A stretch of DNA of 64,000 nt from Burkholderia sp. MS389 (GTDB taxonomy: Bacteria; Pseudomonadota; Gammaproteobacteria; Burkholderiales; Burkholderiaceae), in the NCBI RefSeq assembly GCF_016899425.1, contig NZ_CP045995.1, forward strand, positions 1,488,001 to 1,552,000. Direction: 5' to 3'. The notes under the pieces were generated by a model that worked only from the letters and a program-made list of their open reading frames with translations, did no database searches and was not told the DNA's origin. The position numbers were made by a program, and so were the translations under genes. The number at the start of each line of letters is the position of its first letter. Within the stretch, counting starts at the first letter, position 1. Below, piece by piece: positions 42,136-53,311 of the stretch.

Positions 42136-44250
42136 TCAGATCGCCGCGATCGTCGGCGCCACGGCCGCCGGATCGGTGATGCTCGGCTTGCCGGTTTCGA
42201 CGTGACCCGCGATGCGGCGCGTCCAGCCGGCATTGCCCGCCACGGTGAACTGCAGGTCGTACCAGTGGCTGCTGCACGACAGGTCCCAGTGCGCTTCGAC
42301 GCGCTGCCCGGCCGGGACCGTCAGCGTGCGCGCCGCGCCGCCGTATGCGACATCGGTTGCCGTGACCGTGAGCGGGCCTGTGCCGGCATTGGCGATCGTC
42401 ACGTAGACATCGCCGTTCGCGGTGTCGTAGCACGGCGTGATTTCAGGCTTGGCAGCGCCATCCGCGGCGGCCGAACCCGCGAAGCGCCGGAAATAGCCGT
42501 TCGGCCCCCACACGCTCGCCAGGTAGTTGCCGTTCGCATCGAGCGCCCACGTATCGGTCAACTGCTTGCCCGCTTCAACCGTATAGCGGCGCGGCATCGC
42601 GGTGGGATCGCCCGTATAGACCCAGAAGTGCGCGCCTTGCGTGCCGGTATTCGCGAACGTCAGCGCATAGCCTTGCGCCTGCAGCTGGCCGGTCACGTGC
42701 AATTCGTACGGCAGCGCGCGCGCCGGCCGCGTGCCGGGTTCCTGCGCGGTCACGACCTGCTGCGCGGTGCTGGCCGGCGCGGTCTGCGACGACGCGCGCG
42801 AGCATTGCAGGTCTGCCTGCGCGACATATGCCTGCGTGCTCGGCAGGGTCGGCAGCGTCGCATCCGACTTCGAGAAGTCGAGCGCCGACGTCAGGTCGCC
42901 GCAGATCGCGCGACGCCACGGCGAGATGTTGGTCTCCATCACGCCGAAGCGCTTCTCGATGAATTGCAGCACCGACGTGTGATCGAACACCTGCGAGCAC
43001 ACGAAGCCGCCCTTCGACCACGGCGACACGACGAACATCGGCACGCGCGGGCCGAGGCCGTACGGCAGGTTGTCGGCCGTATAGGTGCCGGCTTGCGTCG
43101 CAGTCACGACGTTGTGCCGCTCGAGCGATACGTCCACGGTGCTCATGCCCGAGCCCGGCAGCGTCGGCGCCGACGGCGGCACGACATGGTCGAAGAAGCC
43201 GTCGTTCTCGTCGTACATGATCAGCAGGACGGTCTTGCTCCACACGTCCGGATTGGACGTCAGCGCATCGAGGATCGTCGACAGGTAGTACGCGCCGTAC
43301 AGCGGCGTGAACTTCGGATGCTCGGAATACGCGGCCGGCGGCAGCAGCCACGACACCTGCGGCAGCGCATTCGCCTGCACGTCGGCCTTCAGCTGCGTGA
43401 TCGGACGCGTGCTCATCCCGCGCGTCTGCAACGACGACCCGGCCGGCGCGTTCACGAAGTTGTCGAAGCACGCCAGCATGTTCGTGCCGTAGTTGCCGGT
43501 GAAATTGTCGAACCCGGTGCCCTGCTGATAGATCTGCCACGAGATACCGGCTTTTTCGAGCCGCTCCGGGTAGGTCGTCCAGTTGAAGGGCGGTAGCTGG
43601 ACCTTGTCGAACGGGTTGTCGATGTAGTCGGTGTTGTCGAGCAGCGGGCCGCCGCCCGTGCCGAGCGGATCGACCATGCCCGTCATCAGGTACATGCGGT
43701 TCGGGTGCGTGTTGCCCGGGATCGAGCAGAAGTAGTTGTCGCACACCGTGAACGCATCCGCGAGCGCGTAGTGGAACGGGATGTCGTCGCGAACGTGATA
43801 GCCCATCGTCATGTTCGACTTCTGCACGGCCCACTGGTCCGCGCGACCGTTGTCGATCGCGCCGTGCGTCGTCGCCCACGTATGCGGCAGGCCGCCGATA
43901 CATTGCGCGTTGACGCCCGGATTGGTCGTATCGTAGCGAAACGGTGCGATCACGCTCGACTTGTCTTCCTGGCGCGGCTGGAACCACACCGGCTTGCCGT
44001 TCGGCAGCGTGACCGGGAAGCGGTCGTTGTAGCCGCGCACGCCGCTTAGATGTCCGAGGTAGTGGTCGAACGAGCGGTTCTCCTGCATGAACACGACGAT
44101 GTGCTGCACATCCTGGATCGTGCCTGTCACGGTGTTCGGCTCGATCGCCAGCGCCTTGCGGATCGATTCCGGCAGCAGTGCGGTGGCGGCGGTCGCGCCG
44201 GCGAGGCCGGCCGAGAACTTCAGAAAATCGCGTCGCGAATGGATGGCCAT
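42136..44250 (-). CDS. plcN: Phosphocholine-specific phospholipase C (non-haemolytic type)
   Basis: A 704-residue enzyme with a Tat signal (HSRRDFLKFSAGLAGATAAT). The phosphoesterase domain has HIVVFMQENRSFDHYLGHLS (about residue 45), containing the ENRSFDHYxG motif of bacterial PLC/acid phosphatase AcpA enzymes. Later elements are MYDENDGFFDHVVPP (about 340) and GLGPRVPMFVVSPWSKGGFV. Two C-terminal beta domains of about 100 residues follow, as in Pseudomonas PlcH/PlcN. It releases phosphocholine from phosphatidylcholine, a source of choline that the ABC system earlier in the window could import. Distinguishing PlcN from PlcH needs alignment. Confidence 0.85.
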   Translation of the reverse strand: MAIHSRRDFLKFSAGLAGATAATALLPESIRKALAIEPNTVTGTIQDVQHIVVFMQENRSFDHYLGHLSGVRGYNDRFPVTLPNGKPVWFQPRQEDKSSVIAPFRYDTTNPGVNAQCIGGLPHTWATTHGAIDNGRADQWAVQKSNMTMGYHVRDDIPFHYALADAFTVCDNYFCSIPGNTHPNRMYLMTGMVDPLGTGGGPLLDNTDYIDNPFDKVQLPPFNWTTYPERLEKAGISWQIYQQGTGFDNFTGNYGTNMLACFDNFVNAPAGSSLQTRGMSTRPITQLKADVQANALPQVSWLLPPAAYSEHPKFTPLYGAYYLSTILDALTSNPDVWSKTVLLIMYDENDGFFDHVVPPSAPTLPGSGMSTVDVSLERHNVVTATQAGTYTADNLPYGLGPRVPMFVVSPWSKGGFVCSQVFDHTSVLQFIEKRFGVMETNISPWRRAICGDLTSALDFSKSDATLPTLPSTQAYVAQADLQCSRASSQTAPASTAQQVVTAQEPGTRPARALPYELHVTGQLQAQGYALTFANTGTQGAHFWVYTGDPTAMPRRYTVEAGKQLTDTWALDANGNYLASVWGPNGYFRRFAGSAAADGAAKPEITPCYDTANGDVYVTIANAGTGPLTVTATDVAYGGAARTLTVPAGQRVEAHWDLSCSSHWYDLQFTVAGNAGWTRRIAGHVETGKPSITDPAAVAPTIAAI

Positions 44251-44292
44251 GCTGGTTGCTCTTGATGGGATTTCTGGTGGAAACGGCCGGTA

Positions 44293-44496
44293 TCAGGAAG
44301 CGGGCGACGAAGCAGGCGCGGTGAAACCCGGCGGGCAGCGCATCTGCGCGGTGGCGACCACGGCGCCGCCACACGCGGCCTTCTGCTGCGCGACGGGCGC
44401 GGCGGGTGCGGTCAGGTCGTCGTTGCAGGCGCCGAGGACGGCGGTCAGCATGACCAGGCCGACGACCGCGAAAGGCCGTAGGGCCGACGTTCGCAT
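44293..44496 (-). CDS. Small lipoprotein upstream of the phospholipase C gene
   Basis: A 67-residue protein, MRTSALRPFAVVGLVMLTAV then LGAC lipobox (Cys24) and a Pro/Ala-rich mature peptide with two more Cys (KAACGG and MRCPPG). It precedes the phospholipase gene by 42 bp on the same strand, so they probably share a message. Chaperone-like partners of PlcH (PlcR) are larger and different, so the role is unknown. Confidence 0.6.
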   Translation of the reverse strand: MRTSALRPFAVVGLVMLTAVLGACNDDLTAPAAPVAQQKAACGGAVVATAQMRCPPGFTAPASSPAS

Positions 44497-44680
44497 AACG
44501 GTTCTCCGTGAGGATGATGACGTGACGCGGACGCGAAGCCGCGCCGGTCATATCGACGCCGAGATGCTATGTTCGACTTGTGACACGACGGTGTCGCGCG
44601 ACAGGGGCCGACGCGCATGCAAATCACCGCGTTGATGCGGAAATGACAGGTGCGCCATCGGCTGGCCCTTTTTCGAACCG

Positions 44681-45019
44681 TTACATCGTCCACCGTCCGG
44701 TTTCAATCGCCGCCTCCATCATTTTGATGGTGAGCGGACGCTCCAGTATTTTGTCCCTGGCGTCGGCGCTAAATGGCGACCTGAATACCGCCATCAAGAA
44801 TCGACTCATTCCCAGTTTCCGCGCAGGATAATAATAATCAATGTCGAAACCGGAAATATCGACACCAAACGTTTCCGAAAATCTCCGCATCAATCTCAAC
44901 ATGGCCCTGTCGGAAATTTCAAGATCGATGCAGAGATCCGTGTCCTCGGTAATCTCGAGTTCGCCCCATAGTGGCGAATCGGCCTCATCCCGCACCATCT
45001 CCATCAGACGACCGTCCAT
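44681..45019 (-). CDS. DUF1493-like protein
   Basis: This 112-residue acidic protein (MDGRLMEMVRDEADSPLW start) reads like DUF1493: an N-terminal acidic region, SDRAMLRLMRRFSETFGVDI around residue 37, FDIDYYYPARK and a C-terminal helical segment. Its ATG overlaps the TAA of the preceding gene (TAATG), so translation is coupled. Codon use and base composition look less GC-rich than the neighbours, suggesting acquired DNA. Function unknown; in enterobacteria DUF1493 genes also occur next to a gene like its partner here. Confidence 0.6.
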   Translation of the reverse strand: MDGRLMEMVRDEADSPLWGELEITEDTDLCIDLEISDRAMLRLMRRFSETFGVDISGFDIDYYYPARKLGMSRFLMAVFRSPFSADARDKILERPLTIKMMEAAIETGRWTM

Positions 45020-45449
45020 TAAAAGCGATCCTCCTGCTTGACCAAGCCATTGTACGTGACTGTCGAGCGATACATGATGACTGATATATCGATAGCGGTA
45101 ATGATCCAGCCGACCACCGGCACGGCCCGACCGACAAAGGCGCCGAGCTCCCGGGTAAATTTGATCTTGAGCAGCAGGAGGCTCCTGAATGACGTTACCG
45201 TCGGCAGAATTTTGTACTTGATTTCATAGGGCAACACTTTTCTCGATACCCTGGATGCGATCGAAGTCCCCTTAACCGCTCCGCCGAATTTCCCTCGGGT
45301 CGGCACGAACCTCTGACCTAACAAAATCATTGCGATCCCGACAGCATCATCGATACCCAATTCATCACAGGCCACGTCGATGACAATCAGGCAGAAAAGT
45401 TCTGGCGGGTAAGGTCGATATGAATTCCGTATTTATATTTGTTCGCCAT
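45019..45449 (-). pseudogene. Frameshifted membrane-associated partner of the DUF1493 gene
   Basis: The largest open frame starts at GTG 45375 (118 residues, with RFVPTRGKFGGAVKGTS and a hydrophobic segment VPVVGWIITAIDISVIMY). A natural N-terminus, MANKYKYGIHID, starts at ATG 45449 in another frame and hits a stop. One inserted base near 45405-45410 (GACCTT to GACCCTT) would join it to PYPPELFCLIVID and then to the long frame, giving about 143 residues. This is a single-base deletion, or a sequencing error. The PTRGKFxGxxKGTSxAS motif suggests the family seen next to DUF1493 in enterobacteria. Confidence 0.6.
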
Positions 45450-45973
45450 CTCAGTCTTTCTCTCGGCTACATTGCGCAGGACACTGGCCCGCACATCCCG
45501 GCGATTACGCTAACGCAACCATGTCGCGCACGGGCGGAAACGCGCAGCCGTTTCTCCAATCGAGCCGGACTTTCCGGGCACTCCGGAAAGCAGTCGCGAT
45601 CGCGTGCGGCCTTTCTTCACAAGAGGAAGCAGGCAGCGCGTTTTGGCGAAGAAGTTGGACAGCCCGGTTTCGATCTTTGAACAACTGTTGCAATGGGCAA
45701 GCAAACCGGCCGGGGCAAAGTAGCGCGGGTCGAGCGCGCCGGTCACCGGCGAGAATCCGGGATTATTCAAAAATCTTGAAGATGCGACACGCAAATTATT
45801 TGTTTTTTTCTATGCGCGACGAGAGCGACGATCACTGCACAAGAATGCGATGTCGTCCTGATGAAAGGCACATCAGGTATTCGCAGCCGGATCGCGTCGG
45901 GGACGCCCGGATAATGCGGGGCACGACGGCCCGTGCGTGAGAGCCGGCAACGGCCCTCACGTGTATGCAACGC
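45450..45973. other. intergenic stretch with no supported gene
   Basis: About 520 bp between the frameshifted gene and the liu operon. Several open frames of 60-95 codons exist on both strands but none has a ribosome-binding site, signal peptide or recognisable domain. The part around 45770-45830 is AT-rich. Confidence 0.35.
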
Positions 45974-47974
<2,001 letters not shown>

Positions 47975-48010
47975 GGCTTCGATGTCGTCCGGAAGGTTGA
48001 GGTCACGCAA

Positions 48011-48796
48011 TCATTCACGCCACGACGGCGTGCGCTTTTCGAGGAAGGACGCGATCCCTTCGCGCGCTTCCGCACCGGCGCGGGTCTTCGCGATCCAGTC
48101 GGCGGTCTGCTCGATCAGCGTCGCGTCGAGCGCGCGCCCGGCCACGTCGGCGACGAGCCGCTTGCACGCCTTCACGGCGTCGGGGCCGTTCGCGACGAGC
48201 GTCGCAGCCAGCTTCGCGACCGTTTCGTCGAGCGCGTCGGCCGGCACCGCGTCGTGAATGAAGCCGAGCGATGCGGCGCGCGCGCTGTCGAACACTTCGG
48301 CCGTCGTGAAGTAGCGGCGCGCCGCGCGCTCGCCCATCGCACGGATGACGTACGGCGCGATCGTCGCGGGAATCAGCCCGAGCCGCGCTTCCGACAGGCA
48401 GAACTTCGCGCCGTCCGCGGCGATCGCGATGTCGGCCGCCGCGACGAGGCCCACGCCGCCCGCATACGCGTCGCCATGCACGCGCGCGATCACCGGCTTG
48501 CCGCAGCGATGAATCGCTTCGAGCATCCGCGCGAGCTTGCGCGCATCGGCGCGGTTCTCGTCGTCCGAGTAACCGGCCATCTTCTTCATCCAGTTCAGGT
48601 CCGCGCCCGCGCAGAACGCGGCGCCTTCCGCGGCGAGCACGATCGCGCGCACGCCTTCGTGCGCATCGAGCCATTCGAACGCGGTGGTCAGCTCGGCGAT
48701 CGTCGTCTCGTTGAACGCATTGCGCACGTCGGGACGCGCGAGCGTGACGGTCGCCACGCGGCCGGCTTCGCTAACCTTGATCGTTTCGTATCGCAT
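48011..48796 (-). CDS. liuC: Enoyl-CoA hydratase, probable methylglutaconyl-CoA hydratase
   Basis: This 261-residue crotonase-family protein has the oxyanion-hole elements AEGAAFCAGADLNWMKKMAG (about 55-74) and ARVHGDAYAGGVGLVAAADI (about 101-120). SEARLGLIPATIAPYVI (about 139) carries the catalytic-Glu region. Its position between the two methylcrotonyl-CoA carboxylase subunit genes assigns it to hydration of 3-methylglutaconyl-CoA to HMG-CoA, rather than general beta-oxidation. Confidence 0.88.
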   Translation of the reverse strand: MRYETIKVSEAGRVATVTLARPDVRNAFNETTIAELTTAFEWLDAHEGVRAIVLAAEGAAFCAGADLNWMKKMAGYSDDENRADARKLARMLEAIHRCGKPVIARVHGDAYAGGVGLVAAADIAIAADGAKFCLSEARLGLIPATIAPYVIRAMGERAARRYFTTAEVFDSARAASLGFIHDAVPADALDETVAKLAATLVANGPDAVKACKRLVADVAGRALDATLIEQTADWIAKTRAGAEAREGIASFLEKRTPSWRE

Positions 48797-48815
48797 CGGT
48801 CGGTCCTCCCGGGCG

Positions 48816-50423
48816 TTACATGCGGAACACGCCGAAGCGCGTGTCGTCGATCGGCGCGTTCATCGACGCGGCGAGGCCGAGCCCGAGCACGTCGCGCGTC
48901 TGCGCGGGGTCGATCACGCCGTCGTCCCACAGCCGGGCGCTCGCGTAATACGGATGGCCCTGGCGCTCGTACTGGTCGCGAATCGGCTGCTTGAACGCAT
49001 CTTCTTCCTCGGGCGACCACGAACCGCCCTTCGCTTCGATGCCGTCGCGGCGCACGGTCGCGAGCACCGACGCGGCCTGTTCGCCGCCCATCACCGAGAT
49101 CCGGGCATTCGGCCACATCCACAGGAAACGCGGGCCGAACGCGCGGCCGCACATTCCGTAGTTGCCGGCGCCGAACGAGCCGCCGATGATCACCGTGAAC
49201 TTCGGCACCTTCGCGTTCGACACGGCCGTCACCATCTTCGCGCCATGCCGTGCGATGCCTTCGTTCTCGTACTTGCGGCCGACCATGAAGCCCGTGATGT
49301 TCTGCAGGAACACGAGCGGGATCTTGCGCTGGCAGCACAGCTCGATGAAATGCGCGCCCTTCACGGCCGATTCGGAAAACAGGATGCCGTTGTTCGCGAC
49401 GATCCCCACCGGATGGCCCCAGATGTGCGCGAAGCCGGTGACGAGCGTCGTGCCGAAGCGCGCCTTGAATTCGTCGAATTCGGAATCGTCGACGATGCGC
49501 GCGATCACCTCGCGCACGTCGAACGGCTTGCGCGTATCGACCGGAATCACGCCGTACAGGCTCTTCGCGTCGTAGCGCGGCGGCTTCGGCTCGCGCAGCG
49601 CGACCGGCGGCGCGATCTTCGGCGCGAGGTGGCCGACGATGTTGCGCGCGATCGACAGCGCATGCGCGTCGTTCTGCGCGAGATGGTCGGCCACGCCCGA
49701 CAGGCGCGTATGCACGTCGCCGCCGCCGAGATCCTCGGCGCTCACTTCCTCGCCGGTCGCGGCCTTCACGAGCGGCGGCCCGCCGAGGAAAATCGTGCCC
49801 TGGTCCTTCACGATGATCGACTCGTCGCTCATCGCCGGCACATACGCGCCGCCGGCCGTGCACGAACCCATCACGACGGCGATCTGCGCGATCCCCGCCG
49901 CCGACATCGTCGCCTGGTTGAAGAAGATGCGGCCGAAGTGATCGCGATCGGGAAACACGTCGTCCTGGTTCGGCAGGTTCGCGCCACCCGAATCGACGAG
50001 GTACACGCACGGCAGCCGGTTTTCCGCGGCGATTTCCTGCGCGCGCACGTGCTTCTTCACGGTGATCGGGTAGTAGGTGCCGCCCTTGACCGTCGCGTCG
50101 TTGCACACGATCACGCATTCGCGGCCGGCAATGCGGCCGATGCCGGTGATGACGCCCGCGCCCGGCGCGTCGTCGTTGTACATGCCGTTCGCGGCGAGTT
50201 GCGAGAACTCGAGGAACGGCGCGCCCGGATCGAGCAGTTGCGCGATGCGATCGCGCGGCAGCAGCTTGCCGCGCGACAGGTGCTTGTCGCGCGCGGCCTG
50301 GCCGCCGCCTTGCGCGAGCTGTTCGATCTTCGCGCGCAGGTCGGCGACGACCGCCTCGAGCGCGGCGGCATTCGCGCGGAAGTCTTCCGAACGCGGGTTC
50401 AGTTTCGATTCGATGATCGGCAT
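48816..50423 (-). CDS. liuB: 3-methylcrotonyl-CoA carboxylase carboxyltransferase (beta) subunit
   Basis: This 535-residue carboxyltransferase starts [20 protein letters not shown]. It contains [20 protein letters not shown] (about 149), [26 protein letters not shown] (about 220) and the acyl-CoA region [20 protein letters not shown] (about 423), all typical of MCC beta. It lies 31 bp after liuA and 19 bp before liuC. Confidence 0.92.
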   Translation of the reverse strand: MPIIESKLNPRSEDFRANAAALEAVVADLRAKIEQLAQGGGQAARDKHLSRGKLLPRDRIAQLLDPGAPFLEFSQLAANGMYNDDAPGAGVITGIGRIAGRECVIVCNDATVKGGTYYPITVKKHVRAQEIAAENRLPCVYLVDSGGANLPNQDDVFPDRDHFGRIFFNQATMSAAGIAQIAVVMGSCTAGGAYVPAMSDESIIVKDQGTIFLGGPPLVKAATGEEVSAEDLGGGDVHTRLSGVADHLAQNDAHALSIARNIVGHLAPKIAPPVALREPKPPRYDAKSLYGVIPVDTRKPFDVREVIARIVDDSEFDEFKARFGTTLVTGFAHIWGHPVGIVANNGILFSESAVKGAHFIELCCQRKIPLVFLQNITGFMVGRKYENEGIARHGAKMVTAVSNAKVPKFTVIIGGSFGAGNYGMCGRAFGPRFLWMWPNARISVMGGEQAASVLATVRRDGIEAKGGSWSPEEEDAFKQPIRDQYERQGHPYYASARLWDDGVIDPAQTRDVLGLGLAASMNAPIDDTRFGVFRM

Positions 50424-50454
50424 CGACGGGGCTCCGTTCGCGTGACGTAGGGCG

Positions 50455-51636
50455 TTACATCGTTTCCGCGAACAGCTCGCGGCCGATCAGCATCCGGCGG
50501 ATCTCGCTCGTGCCGGCGCCGATCTCGTACAGCTTCGCATCGCGCCACAGGCGGCCGACCGGGTATTCGTTGATGTAGCCGTTGCCGCCGAGGATCTGGA
50601 TCGCCTCGCCGGCCATCCACGTCGCCTTCTCGGCCGTGTAGAGGATCACGCCCGCGCAGTCCTTGCGCACCTGGCGAATGTGGTCGCTGCCCGCCGAGTC
50701 GAGATGGCGGCCGACTGCGTACAGATACGCGCGGCACGCCTGGAACGTGGTGTACATGTCGGCGACCTTGCCCTGGATCAGCTGGAATTCGCCGATCGAC
50801 TGGCCGAACTGCTTGCGATCGTGGATATACGGCACCACCGCGTCGAGACACGCGGCCATGATGCCCGTCGGGCCGCCCGACAGCACCGCGCGCTCGTAGT
50901 CGAGGCCGCTCATCAGCACCTTCACGCCGCCGTTCAACTGGCCGAGGATGTTCTCTTCCGGCACCTCGACGTCCTGGAACACGAGCTCGCCCGTGTGCGA
51001 ACCGCGCATGCCGAGCTTGTCGAGCTTCTGCGCGACCGAGAAGCCCTTCATCCCCTTCTCGACGATGAATGCGGTGATGCCGCGCGAATTCGCTTCGACG
51101 TCCGTCTTCGCGTAGACGACGAGCGTGTCGCAGTCGGGGCCGTTGGTGATCCACATCTTCGTGCCGTTGAGCACGTAGCGATCGCCGCGCTTGTCCGCGC
51201 GCAGCTTCATGCTGACGACGTCGGAGCCGGCGTTCGGCTCGCTCATCGCGAGCGCGCCGATGTGTTCGCCGGACACGAGCTTCGGCAGGTATTTCCGCTT
51301 TTGCGCTTCGGTGCCGTTGCGGTGGATCTGGTTCACGCACAGGTTCGAGTGCGCGCCGTACGACAGGCCGATCGACGCCGATGCGCGCGAGATCTCCTCC
51401 ATCGCGACCATGTGCGCGGTGTAGCCCAGGTTCGCGCCGCCGTATTCCTCGGAGACGGTCATGCCGAGCACGCCGAGATCGCCGAACTTCTTCCACAGAT
51501 CCATCGGGAACTGGTCGGTGCGGTCGACCTCCGCCGCGCGCGGCGTGATTTCCTTCGCCGCAAACGTCGCGACGGCATCGCGCAGCATCTCGATGTCTTC
51601 ACCGAGCATGAATTGCACGCCGGGCAGGTTGATCAT
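50455..51636 (-). CDS. liuA: Isovaleryl-CoA dehydrogenase
   Basis: A 393-residue acyl-CoA dehydrogenase, the normal length for isovaleryl-CoA dehydrogenase. [20 protein letters not shown] (about 96), [20 protein letters not shown] (about 129) and the flavin segment [19 protein letters not shown] are present. [20 protein letters not shown] near the C-terminus is the FAD-binding region. ATG 51636 has GGAGG 5 bases upstream; an extension to 51723 would run through the operator region. First gene of the leucine/isovalerate operon. Confidence 0.92.
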   Translation of the reverse strand: MINLPGVQFMLGEDIEMLRDAVATFAAKEITPRAAEVDRTDQFPMDLWKKFGDLGVLGMTVSEEYGGANLGYTAHMVAMEEISRASASIGLSYGAHSNLCVNQIHRNGTEAQKRKYLPKLVSGEHIGALAMSEPNAGSDVVSMKLRADKRGDRYVLNGTKMWITNGPDCDTLVVYAKTDVEANSRGITAFIVEKGMKGFSVAQKLDKLGMRGSHTGELVFQDVEVPEENILGQLNGGVKVLMSGLDYERAVLSGGPTGIMAACLDAVVPYIHDRKQFGQSIGEFQLIQGKVADMYTTFQACRAYLYAVGRHLDSAGSDHIRQVRKDCAGVILYTAEKATWMAGEAIQILGGNGYINEYPVGRLWRDAKLYEIGAGTSEIRRMLIGRELFAETM

Positions 51637-51678
51637 GTCTCCTCCGTCTTCCAGAAAGTGTGTCGCACTCACCGATTT

Positions 51679-51693
51679 CTGAGTTTCGCTCAA
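51679..51693. promoter_or_regulatory. Operator-like imperfect palindrome before liuA
   Basis: CTGAGT-TTC-GCTCAA repeats the motif CTGAGTNNNACTCAG found at 51780-51794, with two changes in the right arm. It lies 43 bp before the liuA start, in the expected promoter zone. Confidence 0.55.
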
Positions 51694-51697
51694 ATCG

Positions 51698-51717
51698 AAT
51701 GAATACGGGTATTCATT
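51698..51717. promoter_or_regulatory. Palindrome in the liuA-tetR intergenic region
   Basis: AATGAATA-CGGG-TATTCATT is a perfect 8-bp inverted repeat around a 4-bp centre. It differs from the CTGAGT motif and may bind a second regulator or contain the -10 region of liuA. Confidence 0.5.
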
Positions 51718-51779
51718 GACCAATGCAGCGGAAATTTTGCACAGTTTCGCGCCTCGCCGGGTTCGGCGTCAATAGTTTT

Positions 51780-51794
51780 CTGAGTGATACTCAG
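51780..51794. promoter_or_regulatory. Perfect operator palindrome before the tetR gene
   Basis: CTGAGT-GAT-ACTCAG is a perfect 6-bp inverted repeat 14 bp before the TetR start codon, with a sister site in the liuA promoter (51679-51693). This is the expected pattern for autoregulation and control of the divergent operon. Confidence 0.65.
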
Positions 51795-51807
51795 ATATGA
51801 TGCGAGC

Positions 51808-52554
51808 ATGACAGCCGCTCCCGCCGACACCATGACCGCCACCGCCAAAGCCGACCGCGCCGACACGCCGCGCGCACCCGCCGGGCGCAAATCCCAGCAG
51901 CGCGTGCAGGACATTCTGCGCGCCGGCCGTGAAGTGTTCGCCGAAAAGGGTTACGAGCATGCGACGGCCGCCGAGATCGCGCAGCGCGTGGGCGTATCGG
52001 AGGCGACGGTGTTCAGCTATTTCCGCGGCAAGCGCGAGCTGTGCGCGCGAGTGATCGCCGACTGGTACGACGAAATCATCGCCGCGTTCGAACACGGGAT
52101 GCCGCGGGACGCATCGGTGCAGCAGCAGTTCGCGTTCATCGTGCGCACGCACCTGCGGCTGATGCTCGTGAACGGGACGGGGCTGTGCGCGCTGGTGCTG
52201 TCGGAAGGCCGCGCGAAGCAGCATGCGCTGAGCGACGAACTCACCGCGCTGCAGCGCCGCTACACGGCGCCGCTGATGGACGTGCTCGCGCGCGGCCAGG
52301 CGGCCGGGCAGGTTCGCGCCGATCTGCCGCTGAGCCTGCTGCGCTCGATGGTGTTCGGCCCGATGGAGCATGTGCTGTGGGATGCGATCCTCGGGCACCG
52401 CAAGCTCGATACGGAAACGACGGCCACGCAGTTGATCGACATGCTGTGGGCCGCGATGCAGCCGCCGGCGCCGGAGCAGGCGGCGTTGGTGCGCTTCAGG
52501 AATGAAGTGGCGGAAGCGGTGCGGCGGCTGGAAGGGGAAGCGTCACGCGCGTGA
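51808..52554 (+). CDS. TetR-family transcriptional regulator of the liu operon
   Basis: This 248-residue protein has a TetR HTH (residues about 28-75): RVQDILRAGREVFAEKGYEH, ATAAEIAQRVGVSEATVFSY and FRGKRELCARVI. The ligand domain follows to residue ~225. It is divergent from liuA, sharing a 171-bp gap with two copies of a palindromic motif. Many bacteria use the MerR-type LiuR for this operon; here the divergent regulator is TetR-type. The ligand is presumably an acyl-CoA of the pathway. ATG 51808 is preferred over 51784, which would overlap the operator. Confidence 0.83.
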   Translation: MTAAPADTMTATAKADRADTPRAPAGRKSQQRVQDILRAGREVFAEKGYEHATAAEIAQRVGVSEATVFSYFRGKRELCARVIADWYDEIIAAFEHGMPRDASVQQQFAFIVRTHLRLMLVNGTGLCALVLSEGRAKQHALSDELTALQRRYTAPLMDVLARGQAAGQVRADLPLSLLRSMVFGPMEHVLWDAILGHRKLDTETTATQLIDMLWAAMQPPAPEQAALVRFRNEVAEAVRRLEGEASRA

Positions 52555-52620
52555 CGCGGATGAGCAGCGCGGCGACCGCCTCGCCGCAGCCTCTGCGCCG
52601 TCGCTCACGGCTCGGCGCCA

Positions 52621-53109
52621 CTACGAATCCTCGCTGACGCGCAGCGGCGCGCGACTCTGCTCGTTGTTCAAATGCACGAACTTGCGCAACAGCCGCATCA
52701 ATTCCTGCGAATCATCTTCGCCCATCCCGTCGAACAGCCCGGCACGCAGTTCCTGCACCGACGGAATCAGGTGGGTGAGCAACTCGACGCCCGCCGGCGT
52801 CAACAACAGACGCCGCTGACGCCGCGGCAGCACTTCGCGGACGATCAATCCTTTCGCTTCGAGCCGGACCGCGAGATCCGCGGTGGTCGACGTGTCGAGC
52901 GCCACCCGCTGCGCGAGCGTCACCTGGTCGAGCCCCGGATTCTCGTAGAGCATCCGCAGCACCGCGTACTGCACGGGCGTCACGTCCCGGCCCAGCTTCT
53001 CGTAGAACATCGCGACCGCGATCTGGTGCGCGCGCCGGATCAGGTGCCCCGGTTCGTCGTACAGGTCGATCGGGAAAGCCGGCAGGTCGGCGGGATTCGT
53101 TTTTTCCAT
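52621..53109 (-). CDS. MarR-family transcriptional regulator
   Basis: A 162-residue MarR regulator. The HTH is QYAVLRMLYENPGLDQVTLA (about residues 48-67), then RVALDTSTTADLAVRLEAKG and the wing EVLPRRQRRLLLTPAG. It is divergent from vanAB with 202 bp between the start codons, containing a perfect palindrome (53235-53251). It probably represses vanAB and responds to an aromatic acid. VanR in other bacteria is often GntR-type, so the pairing is inferred from position only. Confidence 0.82.
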   Translation of the reverse strand: MEKTNPADLPAFPIDLYDEPGHLIRRAHQIAVAMFYEKLGRDVTPVQYAVLRMLYENPGLDQVTLAQRVALDTSTTADLAVRLEAKGLIVREVLPRRQRRLLLTPAGVELLTHLIPSVQELRAGLFDGMGEDDSQELMRLLRKFVHLNNEQSRAPLRVSEDS

Positions 53110-53234
53110 GAATGAGTCGATGACATAGGCGGCACACGCCGGTTGCGCGCGCCGTCGGCATGGCGCTGCGTCGCGCCATTTCCCGGGAAAACCAGTATAC
53201 CGCTCGCCTTGTTTCCGCCAATCTCAATGCGTAC

Positions 53235-53251
53235 ACTGAATCTCATTCAGT
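53235..53251. promoter_or_regulatory. MarR-type operator palindrome in the vanA promoter
   Basis: ACTGAAT-CTC-ATTCAGT is a perfect 7-bp inverted repeat with a 3-bp centre, the size of a MarR dimer site, 60 bp before the vanA start. Confidence 0.6.
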
Positions 53252-53311
53252 ACACGGAATGAAGATCGGGCCGCATCCCCGGCGGCACCGTCCCCGAAGG
53301 AGACAAAGAAC

